From Microbacterium lemovicicum (GTDB lineage Bacteria > Actinomycetota > Actinomycetes > Actinomycetales > Microbacteriaceae), in the NCBI RefSeq assembly GCF_003991875.1, contig NZ_CP031423.1:1984001-2048000 (forward strand): DNA of 64,000 bases, read 5' to 3'. The notes under the pieces are model-generated. The model was not told where the DNA came from, made no database searches, and saw nothing but the letters and a program-made list of their open reading frames with translations. Positions 33,942-42,091 of the stretch are shown here, one piece after another (positions within the stretch are counted from its first letter, which is position 1; the number at the start of each line of letters is the position of its first letter). A program made the position numbers and the translations under genes.

Positions 33942-35261
33942 TCAGAGTCCGCGGTCCGGCGGCGTGCCCTCCGACCGGTGGAACGGACACCCGCCGCCGC
34001 CGGCGCGCACCTGTCCGCCCGAGGCCGGCATGGTCGGCATCCGACGGCGGTTCACCTCGAGGCCGTCGCCGAGGATGCCGACGCGCGGATCGCTGAGCGC
34101 CGCCACGGCCGCCGCCAGTCCGGCGATGGCCAGCCTCTCACCGGGACAGCGATGACCGGATGCCACGTCCGCACCTCCGTGCGGGATGAACGCCTCGAGC
34201 GCCTCGTAGTCGTCGACGCCGACGAACCGCTCGGGGTCGAAGTCCTCCGGTCGCTCCCAGGAGCGCTCGTCCAGATCGGTGCCGAGGATGTCGAGCACGA
34301 CCCGCCCGCCGGCCCGCACGGTCTCGCCGCCCACTGAGACGTCGCTCAGCGCCCATCCGGGCAGCATCGGCACGAAGGGCGCCGTGCGCCGGATCTCCTG
34401 CGCGAACGCCGTCGCGAGCGGACCGCCGACGACGCGTCCGCGCTCCGCCGTCTCGACCGCGATGCGCGCCCGCCACTCCGGCCGGTCGTGCAGCTCCTTC
34501 GCGGCGAAGGCGACGAAGCGCGCGACCGCGATCATCGGGCGCATGCTGTTCTGCAGCTCGACGCCCGCGAGCCGGGATGACAGGAGCGCGCCCCCGGCAT
34601 CGCCGTGCCACGCCCAGGCGTGCAGTGCGGTGCCCTTCGCCGGCTCGAGGGCACCCGCACGGACGGCTTCGATGAGGTCGCGGGCGTGCCGGTCCGACCA
34701 CCACCGGTTCGCGGCGGCGGCGAGGTAGGCGGGCGAGTACGGCGTTCCGAAGCCGTCGACGATCTGCGCGAGGCGCGCCGCCCACCGCGTGCGGGCGGCG
34801 CGGGTGCCCGGCAGCCCCGCCCACGCCATCACCGAGCGTCCGAACGTCCCGACGGCCGCGTCGTAGGCGGAGCGCTGGGAGCCCGCCGCCCAGTCGGCCA
34901 CCTCCGCCTGCCATTCCGTCTCGAGGAGCGGCAGGTAGCGCGCGACCTCATCGGAGTCGTAGGCGACGTCGACGAACGTGCGCTTGCGGTGCCGGTGCTC
35001 GTCGCCGTCGAGGCTGTGCACCGATCCCCGGCCGAAGAGCGTGCCCTGCACCAGGGCCGGCATCGCACCGTGCCGCGCCACCCGGGTCTCGTCGTAGAAC
35101 GCGGCGACGCCCTCCGCGCCGCGCACGAACAGCGCCGGACGTCCCAGCAGCCGCATGGGTGCGGCCCGCGCGCCGCGGGGCACGCGCGCCCAGATGCGGG
35201 CGCCCAGGCCGTAGCCGTGCAGCAGCAGCCCGACGCCGTCCTCGTGGAGAGGGGTCCTCAT
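33942..35261 (-). CDS. CYP152-family cytochrome P450 peroxygenase
   Basis: 439 residues. Heme site HGGADVASGHRCPGE with Cys372 as ligand, and helix-K-like QEIRR. In helix I the sequence is MRPMIAVARFVAFAAKELH: Arg241-Pro242 replace the acid-alcohol pair of ordinary P450s, the mark of CYP152 enzymes, which use H2O2 to hydroxylate (alpha or beta) or decarboxylate fatty acids without a redox partner. No ferredoxin gene is nearby, which fits. Its ATG overlaps the stop of the alcohol dehydrogenase gene (ATGA), so the two are expressed together. Confidence 0.88.
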   Translation of the reverse strand: MRTPLHEDGVGLLLHGYGLGARIWARVPRGARAAPMRLLGRPALFVRGAEGVAAFYDETRVARHGAMPALVQGTLFGRGSVHSLDGDEHRHRKRTFVDVAYDSDEVARYLPLLETEWQAEVADWAAGSQRSAYDAAVGTFGRSVMAWAGLPGTRAARTRWAARLAQIVDGFGTPYSPAYLAAAANRWWSDRHARDLIEAVRAGALEPAKGTALHAWAWHGDAGGALLSSRLAGVELQNSMRPMIAVARFVAFAAKELHDRPEWRARIAVETAERGRVVGGPLATAFAQEIRRTAPFVPMLPGWALSDVSVGGETVRAGGRVVLDILGTDLDERSWERPEDFDPERFVGVDDYEALEAFIPHGGADVASGHRCPGERLAIAGLAAAVAALSDPRVGILGDGLEVNRRRMPTMPASGGQVRAGGGGCPFHRSEGTPPDRGL

Positions 35262-36463
35262 GCTCTCCCGCCCGCGACGACCGGTGCGCCGGGCCGGAGG
35301 ACGACCTTGATGCATCCGTCCTCCTTCTTCTGGAACGTCTCGTACAGCGCGGGCGCGTCCTCGAGCGGCGCGTGGTGCGTCACGAGGTCCATCACACCGA
35401 GCGGATCGGCCGGGTCCTCGACGAGCGGCAGGATGTCCTCGACCCAGTTCTTGACGTTGCACTGGCCCATCCGCAGGCTGAGCTGCTTGTCGAACATCGT
35501 CTTCATGGGCAGCACGTCCGCGTCGCCGGCGTAGACGCCCGACAACGACACTGTGCCGCCGCGGCGCACGACGTCGATCGAGGCGTACACGCTGGCGAGC
35601 CGGTCCATGCCGGCGGTGTCCATCAGCTTCTGCGCGATGCCGTCCGGCAGCAGGCCGATGGCGTTCTGCGCGAACTTCACGCCCGGATTGCCGTGCGCCT
35701 CGAGCCCGACCGCGTCCACCACGCCGTCCGCTCCCCGGCCCTCCGTCACATCGCGGAGCTGGTCCACGACGTCATCCGTCAGGTCGTAGGCGAGCACGCC
35801 GTGGCGCTCGGCCATGGCGCGACGGTCGGCCTCGGGCTCGACCGCCAGCACCCGATAGCCGCGCTGCACGCCGATGCGGGCGGCGAACTGGCCGACCGGT
35901 CCGAGACCCATCACGACCATGGTCCCGCCCTGCGGCACCTCGGCGTACTGCACGCCCTGCCAGGCGGTGGGGAGGATGTCGCTCAGGAAGAGGTAGCGAT
36001 CGTCGGGCAGCTCATCGCCGACGCGCACGTGGTTGTAGTCGGCCAGCGGGATGCGGAGGTACTCCGCCTGCCCGCCGGGCACCTGCCCGTACAGCTTGGT
36101 GTAGCCGAACAGGGAGGCGCCGCTGCCGTACTCGGTGACCTGCGTCGTCTCGCACTGCGACTGCAGGCCGCGGCGGCACATGAAGCACTCTCCGCAGGAG
36201 ATGTTGAACGGCACGACGACGCGGTCGCCCACCGCCAGTGAGGTCACGGCCGAGCCCACCTCGACCACCACGCCCATCGGCTCGTGCCCCAGGATGTCGC
36301 CGGCGTCCAGGAACGGCCCGAACACCTCGTACAGGTGCAGGTCGGAACCGCAGATCGCCGTCGAGGTCACCCGGATGATCGCGTCCGTCGGATGCTGGAT
36401 CACCGGGTCGGGGACCGTCTCGACCGAGACGTTCCGCTTGCCCTGCCATGTCAACGCCTTCAT
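35258..36463 (-). CDS. Zinc-dependent alcohol dehydrogenase
   Basis: 401 residues, medium-chain dehydrogenase. Catalytic zinc site AICGSDLH, GHEPMG and structural zinc site CGECFMCRRGLQSQC; Rossmann motif VMGLGPVGQFAARIG. Length and the insert after the Rossmann fold resemble the glutathione-independent formaldehyde dehydrogenase group. The ATG at 36463 has GGAAGG 8 bases before it (a GTG at 36469 is too close). First gene of a two-gene operon with the CYP152 peroxygenase; it may oxidise a hydroxy fatty acid or aldehyde made by it. Confidence 0.88.
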   Translation of the reverse strand: MKALTWQGKRNVSVETVPDPVIQHPTDAIIRVTSTAICGSDLHLYEVFGPFLDAGDILGHEPMGVVVEVGSAVTSLAVGDRVVVPFNISCGECFMCRRGLQSQCETTQVTEYGSGASLFGYTKLYGQVPGGQAEYLRIPLADYNHVRVGDELPDDRYLFLSDILPTAWQGVQYAEVPQGGTMVVMGLGPVGQFAARIGVQRGYRVLAVEPEADRRAMAERHGVLAYDLTDDVVDQLRDVTEGRGADGVVDAVGLEAHGNPGVKFAQNAIGLLPDGIAQKLMDTAGMDRLASVYASIDVVRRGGTVSLSGVYAGDADVLPMKTMFDKQLSLRMGQCNVKNWVEDILPLVEDPADPLGVMDLVTHHAPLEDAPALYETFQKKEDGCIKVVLRPGAPVVAGGRA

Positions 36464-36576
36464 GCGCACTGCCTTCCTCGAGATGAGGGTTCAGTGTGCG
36501 CGCGGAGGTCGCCGTCGCCGAGGGCGTTGACTCGACGCCGATGACCTGAAAGACGGACGACGGCCGCCTGCGGCGC

Positions 36577-36891
36577 TCAGTGGATCCGGGCGACCTGGAT
36601 GGCGATGCGCACGTTGGGGGGTGTCAGGTCGAGGAGGGCGTCCGCGACCCGGCGTGCGGCGTCGGGAGCCCGGTCCACGGCCGATGCCGCGATGCGGGTG
36701 GCGAGGGTCGGCACGCCGTCGCGGACGGTGATCGCGAGGTCGGTGCGCCGGTCCTCCGCGGCGCCGGTCGCCGCGGCGATCACACCGGGCACCCTCGCGA
36801 GGCCCGTCGGATACGAGAAGACGTCGGTGACGCCGTCGACCGCGCGGATGCGGGTCACGAAGTCGGGCGCGAGCGGGGTCGTGTCGGTCAT
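36577..36891 (-). CDS. Small Asp23-locus protein
   Basis: 104 residues, MTDTTPLAPDFVTRIRAVDGVTDVFSYPTG..., ending LTPPNVRIAIQVARIH. The second half resembles the Asp23/Gls24 beta-alpha pattern (VRIAIQVARI strand, APDAARRVADALLD helix) but is weak. It is the last gene of the sigma factor operon, with ATGA overlap to the zinc-finger/Asp23 gene. Function inferred only from context: cell-envelope stress. Confidence 0.7.
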   Translation of the reverse strand: MTDTTPLAPDFVTRIRAVDGVTDVFSYPTGLARVPGVIAAATGAAEDRRTDLAITVRDGVPTLATRIAASAVDRAPDAARRVADALLDLTPPNVRIAIQVARIH

Positions 36892-37478
36892 CTCTCGTCC
36901 TTCGGGGTGTATCCGTGGATGTCTTCGACGATCACGTCGACGGCCGTGACATTCAGTTCCGTGTGGCGCTCGAGCGCTTCGAAGACCTTGACGCGCAGGG
37001 TCTCGGAGACGTCGGGGATCGACTGACCCCATCCGATCGTCGCGGTGAGCACGACCTGCACGGGTGCGCCCGGGATCTCGGCGTCGCCGACGATCTCCGT
37101 GCGTCCGATGAAGACGCCGTCCAGCGAATCGCCGACCGAACGCAGCAGCGACCGCACCGCTCCTTCCGCGAGGGTGATCGACACCCGCGGATCGGGATGT
37201 GTGATCGGGATGCTGCGGCCCGCCCGCAGCTCGGAGTGGATCGCCGAGAAGATGCCTTCGAACCAGCTCTGCGGCGGCGCAGGCAGCAGCGCCGCATCCT
37301 CCGCGACGAGGTCGCGCGAGAGCTGGCCGACGCGCTGCAGGGACTCGATCGCGTTGAGGCAGTCCGGACACGTCTCGATGTCGCGGTCGTAGGGCTGCCG
37401 GCCCGCCTCGAGGTACGCGCTGAGCTCCTCGACCGAACGACCGCAGTCGAGCTTGTCGGGGACCCTGTCGTCGCTCAT
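36888..37478 (-). CDS. Zinc-finger/Asp23-domain protein, likely anti-sigma
   Basis: 196 residues. The N-terminus (about 1-55) looks like an anti-sigma zinc-binding domain: Cys12 and the pair CPDC, with the usual histidine before the pair replaced by Asp. The C-terminal part (about 85-190) is Asp23/Gls24-like: DPRVSITLAEGAVRSLLRSVGDSL, APVQVVLTATIGWGQSIPDVSETLRVKVFEALERHTEL and VDVIVEDIHGY. There is no membrane helix. Overlapping stop and start with the sigma factor gene suggest an anti-sigma that senses through Asp23 contacts. Confidence 0.78.
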   Translation of the reverse strand: MSDDRVPDKLDCGRSVEELSAYLEAGRQPYDRDIETCPDCLNAIESLQRVGQLSRDLVAEDAALLPAPPQSWFEGIFSAIHSELRAGRSIPITHPDPRVSITLAEGAVRSLLRSVGDSLDGVFIGRTEIVGDAEIPGAPVQVVLTATIGWGQSIPDVSETLRVKVFEALERHTELNVTAVDVIVEDIHGYTPKDER

Positions 37479-38077
37479 CGCCACTCCTCCATCTGGACGG
37501 CGATGCTCGCACGAGCCCGTGACAGGATGCCTCGCACCGTGCTGGGAGGTATGTCCATCTCTTCCGCAATCTCTGTATAGCTCAGTTCCGCGATCTCCCG
37601 CAGGAGCCAAGCCTGTCTCTGGTCGTCGGACAGCTTGTCCAGCGCTGCGGACAGGGCCCTCAGCTGGGCGTTGCGCACCGCGACGTTCTCGGGCTGCGCG
37701 TCCACCGGCGTCGTACGGGAGTAGTCCTCGAAGGGCTGCTCCGCCGGACGACGGCGGATGTGGCCGAACGCCTCGCGACTGGCGATCCGCATCAGCCACG
37801 CCTTCACGGCTGAGGGGTCGCGCAGGGTGGGCAGCTGCTTCCACGCCACGACGAAGGCTTCCTGCACCACGTCGTCCGCTTCGGAGATCGAGCCGACGAT
37901 GCGGAAAACGTACGCCCGCATGAGGGAGGAGTGCCGCCGCACGATCTCGCCGAAGGCGACCGGGTCGCCGTCCACGGACCGCTGGACGAGGATGTGATCC
38001 GAGACGGCGGCGAGTGCCTCGTTCACCTCTGACTGCGTCTGCCCCACCACGACCCCTCGGAATCCGACCGAACTCAT
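37475..38077 (-). CDS. ECF-type RNA polymerase sigma factor (Asp23 locus)
   Basis: 200 residues. Region 2: GEIVRRHSSLMRAYVFRIVGSISEADDVVQEAFVVAWKQLPTLRD. Region 4: LDKLSDDQRQAWLLREIAELSYTEIAEEMDIPPSTVRGILSRARASI. It heads a three-gene operon with two Asp23-locus proteins and is divergent from asp23. No ribosome site precedes the ATG at 38077, and an internal GTG at codon 9-11 is possible. I infer that it controls envelope-stress genes including the divergent one. Confidence 0.87.
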   Translation of the reverse strand: MSSVGFRGVVVGQTQSEVNEALAAVSDHILVQRSVDGDPVAFGEIVRRHSSLMRAYVFRIVGSISEADDVVQEAFVVAWKQLPTLRDPSAVKAWLMRIASREAFGHIRRRPAEQPFEDYSRTTPVDAQPENVAVRNAQLRALSAALDKLSDDQRQAWLLREIAELSYTEIAEEMDIPPSTVRGILSRARASIAVQMEEWR

Positions 38078-38138
38078 TTGTGACGGATCCGCCGCTGCGG
38101 ACCTCTTATCACTGGGCCGAAGATAACGCGCCCGAATA

Positions 38139-38156
38139 GGCAACCGCCCGGGTTGT
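38139..38156. promoter_or_regulatory. Inverted repeat between sigma factor and asp23
   Basis: CAACC-GCCCG-GGTTG (38141-38155) is the only clear dyad in this divergent intergenic region. It may be a regulator site or just a stem. -10-like TTATCT/GATAAG boxes lie nearby, toward the sigma gene. Confidence 0.3.
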
Positions 38157-38186
38157 AATTCACCACACTTCGAGATAGGAGATCTC

Positions 38187-38654
38187 ATGGCAACCGAAGA
38201 CCAGAAGACCACCACCGCCGGCCGCGTGGACCGCACGCTCGAGACGCGCAGCCTCCGCGGCGAGGAGTCCGCAGCAGGCACCACGCACATCGCCGACGGC
38301 GTGGTGGCCAAGGTCGCCGGCATCGCCGCCCGTGAGGTCGCCGGCGTGCACGCGCTCGGAGGCGGCGGAGCCCGCGCCTTCGGCGCCATCCGCGACGCGG
38401 TCAACGCGACCGACCTGACCCAGGGCGTCAAGGTCGAGGTGGGCGACACGCAGGCCGCCGCCGATCTGACGATCGTCGTCGAGTACCCCGCGCGCATCCA
38501 GGAGGTGGCCGGCCAGGTCCGCGCCGCCGTCGCCGGTGCGATCGCCCGTGTGACCGGCCTCGAGGTCGTCGAGGTCAACATCGACGTGAACGACGTCCAC
38601 ATCCCCGGCGAGGACGACGGCAACGACGACGAGTCGGAGTCGCGCGTCTCCTGA
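38187..38654 (+). CDS. Asp23/Gls24 family envelope stress protein
   Basis: 155 residues. Core domain about 33-138: HIADGVVAKVAGIAAREVAGVHAL, VEVGDTQAAADLTIVVEYPARIQEVAGQVRAAVAGAIARVTGLEVVEVNIDVNDVHI, exactly the Asp23 pattern. Acidic C-terminal tail. AGGAG ribosome site before the ATG. Asp23 proteins sit on the inner membrane face and respond to cell-wall or alkaline stress; the membrane anchor partner (AmaP-like) is not in this window. Divergent from the sigma factor operon. Confidence 0.92.
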   Translation: MATEDQKTTTAGRVDRTLETRSLRGEESAAGTTHIADGVVAKVAGIAAREVAGVHALGGGGARAFGAIRDAVNATDLTQGVKVEVGDTQAAADLTIVVEYPARIQEVAGQVRAAVAGAIARVTGLEVVEVNIDVNDVHIPGEDDGNDDESESRVS

Positions 38655-38768
38655 CGCCGCTCGCGGGTCACGCCTCGTCGTGATCCGCGATGAGACGAGG
38701 CGGTGGGCTGGTGCCCGCCGCCTCGTTCTCTGTGCACGGCGCGGGACGGTGTCGGGGAGAATCGGTGC

Positions 38769-39122
38769 ATGACGATGAACACGACCCAGCTCGCACGCTT
38801 CGTCGCCGCGGCGGAGGAACTGCATTTCCCGCGGGCGGCGGACGCGCTCGGCATCCCCCTGGCGTCGTTGTACACGACCCTCGACAAGCTCGAAGCCGAG
38901 GTGGGGCATCCTCTCCTCACCCGCGACGGCGGCCCGACCCGGCTGACGCCCGCGGGTGAGCTGCTGCTCGTGGAGGCGCGCGCGCGGCTCGCCGCCGCTC
39001 CCCCGCCCGTGGCACCGCCCAAGCCCGCAGGGGGCGGAAAGGCCAAGGCTTCCAAGGGCAAGGGTCGGGCGCCCGTGGTCAAGGGTCAGCCGAAGCCGTT
39101 CAAGAAGCGTCAAGGACGCTGA
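38769..39122 (+). CDS. LysR-type DNA-binding domain with basic tail
   Basis: 117 residues. Residues 5-70 are a canonical LysR HTH: TTQLARFVAAAEELHFPRAADALGIPLASLYTTLDKLEAEVGHPLLTRDGG. There is no effector domain. The C-terminus (about 82-117) is Lys/Pro/Gly/Ala-rich (PKPAGGGKAKASKGKGRAP..., KPFKKRQGR), like the tails of nucleoid proteins. Not a truncated gene in appearance: the stop is followed by non-coding sequence with no remnant of an effector domain. ATG six bases after GAGAAT, likely leaderless. Confidence 0.82.
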   Translation: MTMNTTQLARFVAAAEELHFPRAADALGIPLASLYTTLDKLEAEVGHPLLTRDGGPTRLTPAGELLLVEARARLAAAPPPVAPPKPAGGGKAKASKGKGRAPVVKGQPKPFKKRQGR

Positions 39123-39227
39123 GCTGCGGCATCCGGATTCCGGGGCTTTCTCAGCGCGAAAGGGCCGCCGGGACTCCGGACGCCGCGTTCAGCATCGGCC
39201 GTCGATCGGCGACGGCCGGTCGCCTGT

Positions 39228-40160
39228 TCAGCGAACGTGGACCCCGCCGGGCTGGATGCTGACCCGGAACGCCTTCGTCTCGCCGATCTCCTCGCCGTCG
39301 ATCTCGAAGGGCCGAGGCTCCTCGAGGGTCACCGTCAGGGCGCGCGCGCGTCCGTGCGTGACGGAGTCGCTGTCGACGGTGTCGTCGGATTTGGTGAGGA
39401 GACGCTTCAGCCCGTTGTCCCAGGCCATCGTCTTGAGGGTGCCCATCCACTCGCCGAAGCCCTCGGCGCTCAGCAGGAGGAAATCGAGCTCACCATCGGA
39501 CGGGTCCGCATCCGGCAGAAGGGTGACGCCGCCCTGCAGCGAGCCGCAGTTGGCGATGAGCAGCGTGTGCCCGTCCTCGTCCCGACCCGGCTGGTCGTCG
39601 ACGCTGAGGTTGAACGGGATGATCTCGCTGGCCTGCAGAGCACGTCCCAGCGACTCGACGTACGCCAGCCATCCAGCCTTGCTCTTGAGGTCGTCATTGG
39701 TCTCGGCGATCATGTGGGCGTCGATGCCGAACCCGATCATCACGACGAACGCGTGACGCTCGGTGCCCTCCGGAAGGTCGACCTCGACCCAGCCGACGTC
39801 GACGGCCGTCGCCTCTCCGGTCAGGGCGCGCGTGATCGCGGCGCGGACGTCGTTGATCGGGACCTCGAGGTTGCGGGCGAGCAGATTGCCGGTGCCGAGC
39901 GGCACGATGCCCAGCGCGACGTCCGACTCCACCTCGGCCAGATGCTCGGCGACGGCGCGCACGGTTCCGTCTCCGCCGGCGACGATAACGAGCGACGGGT
40001 GGGCCTCCAGGGCACGGGCGGTCGCTCCGGCGCCGGGGTCGTCCTGCGTCGTCTCCCACCACTGGATGTCGGCGGGACCGGCGACGGCGAGCAGGGGCTC
40101 CTCCAGGGTCTCCCGATCGGTCTTCGACGGGTTCCAGACGACCGCGATGCGCGTATCCAT
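39228..40160 (-). CDS. Diacylglycerol kinase family lipid kinase
   Basis: 310 residues. Catalytic domain motif VAGGDGTVRAVAEHL, GIVPLGTGNLLARNL, then the C-terminal beta domain with GFGIDAHMI and GELDFLLL. These kinases phosphorylate diacylglycerol, sphingoid or related lipids. AGAGGAA ribosome site 4 bases before the ATG. Its leader holds four 8-base repeats that end about 13 bases before the start. Confidence 0.9.
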   Translation of the reverse strand: MDTRIAVVWNPSKTDRETLEEPLLAVAGPADIQWWETTQDDPGAGATARALEAHPSLVIVAGGDGTVRAVAEHLAEVESDVALGIVPLGTGNLLARNLEVPINDVRAAITRALTGEATAVDVGWVEVDLPEGTERHAFVVMIGFGIDAHMIAETNDDLKSKAGWLAYVESLGRALQASEIIPFNLSVDDQPGRDEDGHTLLIANCGSLQGGVTLLPDADPSDGELDFLLLSAEGFGEWMGTLKTMAWDNGLKRLLTKSDDTVDSDSVTHGRARALTVTLEEPRPFEIDGEEIGETKAFRVSIQPGGVHVR

Positions 40161-40173
40161 GGGTTCCTCTCCC

Positions 40174-40205
40174 CTGCTGTGCTGCTGTGCTGCTGTGCTG
40201 CTGTG
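40174..40205. repeat. Four perfect 8-bp tandem repeats in the lipid kinase leader
   Basis: CTGCTGTG four times on the plus strand (CACAGCAG on the coding strand), positions 40174-40205. Placed just before the ribosome site of the diacylglycerol kinase gene, so copy number would alter leader length. A perfect repeat of this kind is slippage-prone. Confidence 0.9.
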
Positions 40206-40305
40206 CCGCCGCGCAGCCGTGCTGCCCCGTGTCGCAGGCATCCCTCGTTAAGGTACGCGGTCGGGCGACCTCTGCGTCGTCACGCCCGCCCGCGCGCCGT
40301 CGGCC

Positions 40306-40357
40306 GTCGCTCAGAGCTCGGAGCTTCGTCGCTCAGGGCTCGGTCGCTTAGAGCTCG
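40306..40357. repeat. Three 15-bp imperfect repeats at the 3' end of the ABC-F gene
   Basis: GTCGCTCAGAGCTCG (40306-40320), GTCGCTCAGGGCTCG (40328-40342) and GTCGCTTAGAGCTCG (40343-40357). The last copy contains the ABC-F stop codon (40350-40348) and final codons; the other two lie just past it. This looks like duplication of the gene tail. Confidence 0.75.
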
Positions 40358-41985
40358 GTCACCCGGCCCCCGTCCACACGCCACTGCCGATTCGTGCGGA
40401 CCGCCTCCAGCATCCGGCGATCGTGGGTCACCAGCAGCAGCGTTCCGGCATAGGTGTCGAGCGCCTGTTCGAGCTGCTCGATCGCGGGGAGGTCGAGATG
40501 GTTGGTCGGCTCGTCGAGGACCAGCACGTTCACGCCCCGCGCCTGAAGCACGGCGAGACCGGCCCGCGTGCGTTCGCCGGGCGACAGCTCGTCGACGGGG
40601 CGGGTGACGTGGTCGGCCTTCAGCCCGAACTTGGCGAGCAGAGTGCGCGCGTCGCCGGGTGACAGGTCGGGGACGACATCGCCGAAGGCGTCGGCCAGCG
40701 GCCGTGGTCCGGCGAGCACGGCACGAGCCTGGTCGATCTCGCCGATCTCGACACTCGCGCCGACGCTGGCCGAGCCCTCCTGCGGCGTCTGGCGCCCGAG
40801 GAGCGCCCGCAGGAGTGTGGTCTTGCCGGCACCGTTGGGACCGGTGATGCCGATGCGGTCACCGGCGTCGACCTGCAAAGAGACCGGTCCGAGCGTGAAG
40901 GCCCCCTGTCGGAGGACCGCTCCGCTCAGCGTCGAGACGACCGAGCTCGCGCGCGGTGCGGCCCCGATGGTGAATTCGAGCTGCCACTCTTTGCGCGGTT
41001 CGTCGACCTCGTCGAGACGCGCGATCCGGCTCTCCATCTGGCGGACCTTCTGCGCCTGCTTCTCGCTCGACTCCGTGGCCGCCTTGCGACGGATCTTGTC
41101 GTTGTCGGGCGCCTTCTTCATCGCGTTGCGCACGCCTTGGCTCGACCACTCCCGCTGCGTGCGCGCCCGGGCGACGAGGTCGGCCTTCTTCTCGGCGAAG
41201 TCGTCGTACTTCTCGCGCGCATGCCGGCGCACGGTCGCACGCTCCTCGAGGTAGGCGTCGTACCCGCCCCCGTAGAGCCGACTCGTGTTCTGCGCGAGGT
41301 CGAGCTCGAGCACCCGTGTGACGGAGCGCGCCAGGAACTCGCGGTCGTGGCTGACCAGCACGACGCCCCCGCGGATGCCGCGCACGAACGCCTCGAGGCG
41401 CTCGAGTCCGTCGAGGTCGAGGTCGTTCGTGGGCTCGTCGAGCAGCACGATGTCGAAACGACTGAGCAGGAGCGCCGCCAGTCCGACGCGGGCCGCCTGC
41501 CCACCCGAGAGGGCTGTCATCGGCAGGTCGGCGTCCAGCGCCAGTCCGAGGTCGGCGAGCACCACCGGCAGTCGTTCGTCGAGGTCGGCCGCTCCGCTGG
41601 CGAGCCAGCGCTCCAGCGCGGTCGAGTAGGCGTCGGCCGCGTCGGCATCCGGGTCGGCGAGCGCCGCGGCCGCGGCATCCATCTCCGCGGTCGCCGGCGC
41701 GCAGCCGGTGCGACGCGCGATGTAGGCGGCGATCGTTTCTCCGGGCACCGGTTCGTGCTCCTGCGGAAGCCATCCGACGAACGCGTCGGCGGGGCTCGAT
41801 CGCACGTTCCCCGCCTGCGGCATGTCGATGCCTCCGAGCAGCCGCAGCAGGGTCGACTTGCCCGCCCCGTTCGCCCCGACGACACCGATCACGTCGCCCG
41901 GAGCCACCGTGAGGTCGAGCCCCTCGAAGAGCGTGCGGTGGCCGTATCCGCCGGCGAGGCCGTGGGCGACGAGGGTGGCGGTCAT
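40348..41985 (-). CDS. ABC-F family ATP-binding protein
   Basis: 545 residues, two ATPase domains with no membrane part: Walker A GANGAGKST and GPNGAGKTT, signatures LSGGQAAR and LSPGERTR, Walker B IVLLDEPTNDLD and VLVLDEPTNHLD. A charged inter-domain linker (about 245-325, RATVRRHAREKYDDFAEKKAD...) is the P-site tRNA-interaction motif region of ABC-F proteins. ABC-F factors act on ribosomes, in translation fitness or antibiotic protection; which applies is not clear. Stop codon is in a repeat. Confidence 0.88.
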   Translation of the reverse strand: MTATLVAHGLAGGYGHRTLFEGLDLTVAPGDVIGVVGANGAGKSTLLRLLGGIDMPQAGNVRSSPADAFVGWLPQEHEPVPGETIAAYIARRTGCAPATAEMDAAAAALADPDADAADAYSTALERWLASGAADLDERLPVVLADLGLALDADLPMTALSGGQAARVGLAALLLSRFDIVLLDEPTNDLDLDGLERLEAFVRGIRGGVVLVSHDREFLARSVTRVLELDLAQNTSRLYGGGYDAYLEERATVRRHAREKYDDFAEKKADLVARARTQREWSSQGVRNAMKKAPDNDKIRRKAATESSEKQAQKVRQMESRIARLDEVDEPRKEWQLEFTIGAAPRASSVVSTLSGAVLRQGAFTLGPVSLQVDAGDRIGITGPNGAGKTTLLRALLGRQTPQEGSASVGASVEIGEIDQARAVLAGPRPLADAFGDVVPDLSPGDARTLLAKFGLKADHVTRPVDELSPGERTRAGLAVLQARGVNVLVLDEPTNHLDLPAIEQLEQALDTYAGTLLLVTHDRRMLEAVRTNRQWRVDGGRVTEL

Positions 41986-42091
41986 CCGTCGATTCTCCCA
42001 TTCCGGTCGTCGCTCGCACGCCTGAGTCGACGGCCGAACCGCCCGTGCGCAAGCCGCACCGCGCCTTCGTCCCCCGCCCTAGGCTCGGACG

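Noticed and set aside
40250..40347. GAGCTC-rich stretch as a terminator after the ABC-F gene
   Set aside because: The GAGCTC palindromes come from the 15-base repeats; there is no long stem or T-run.
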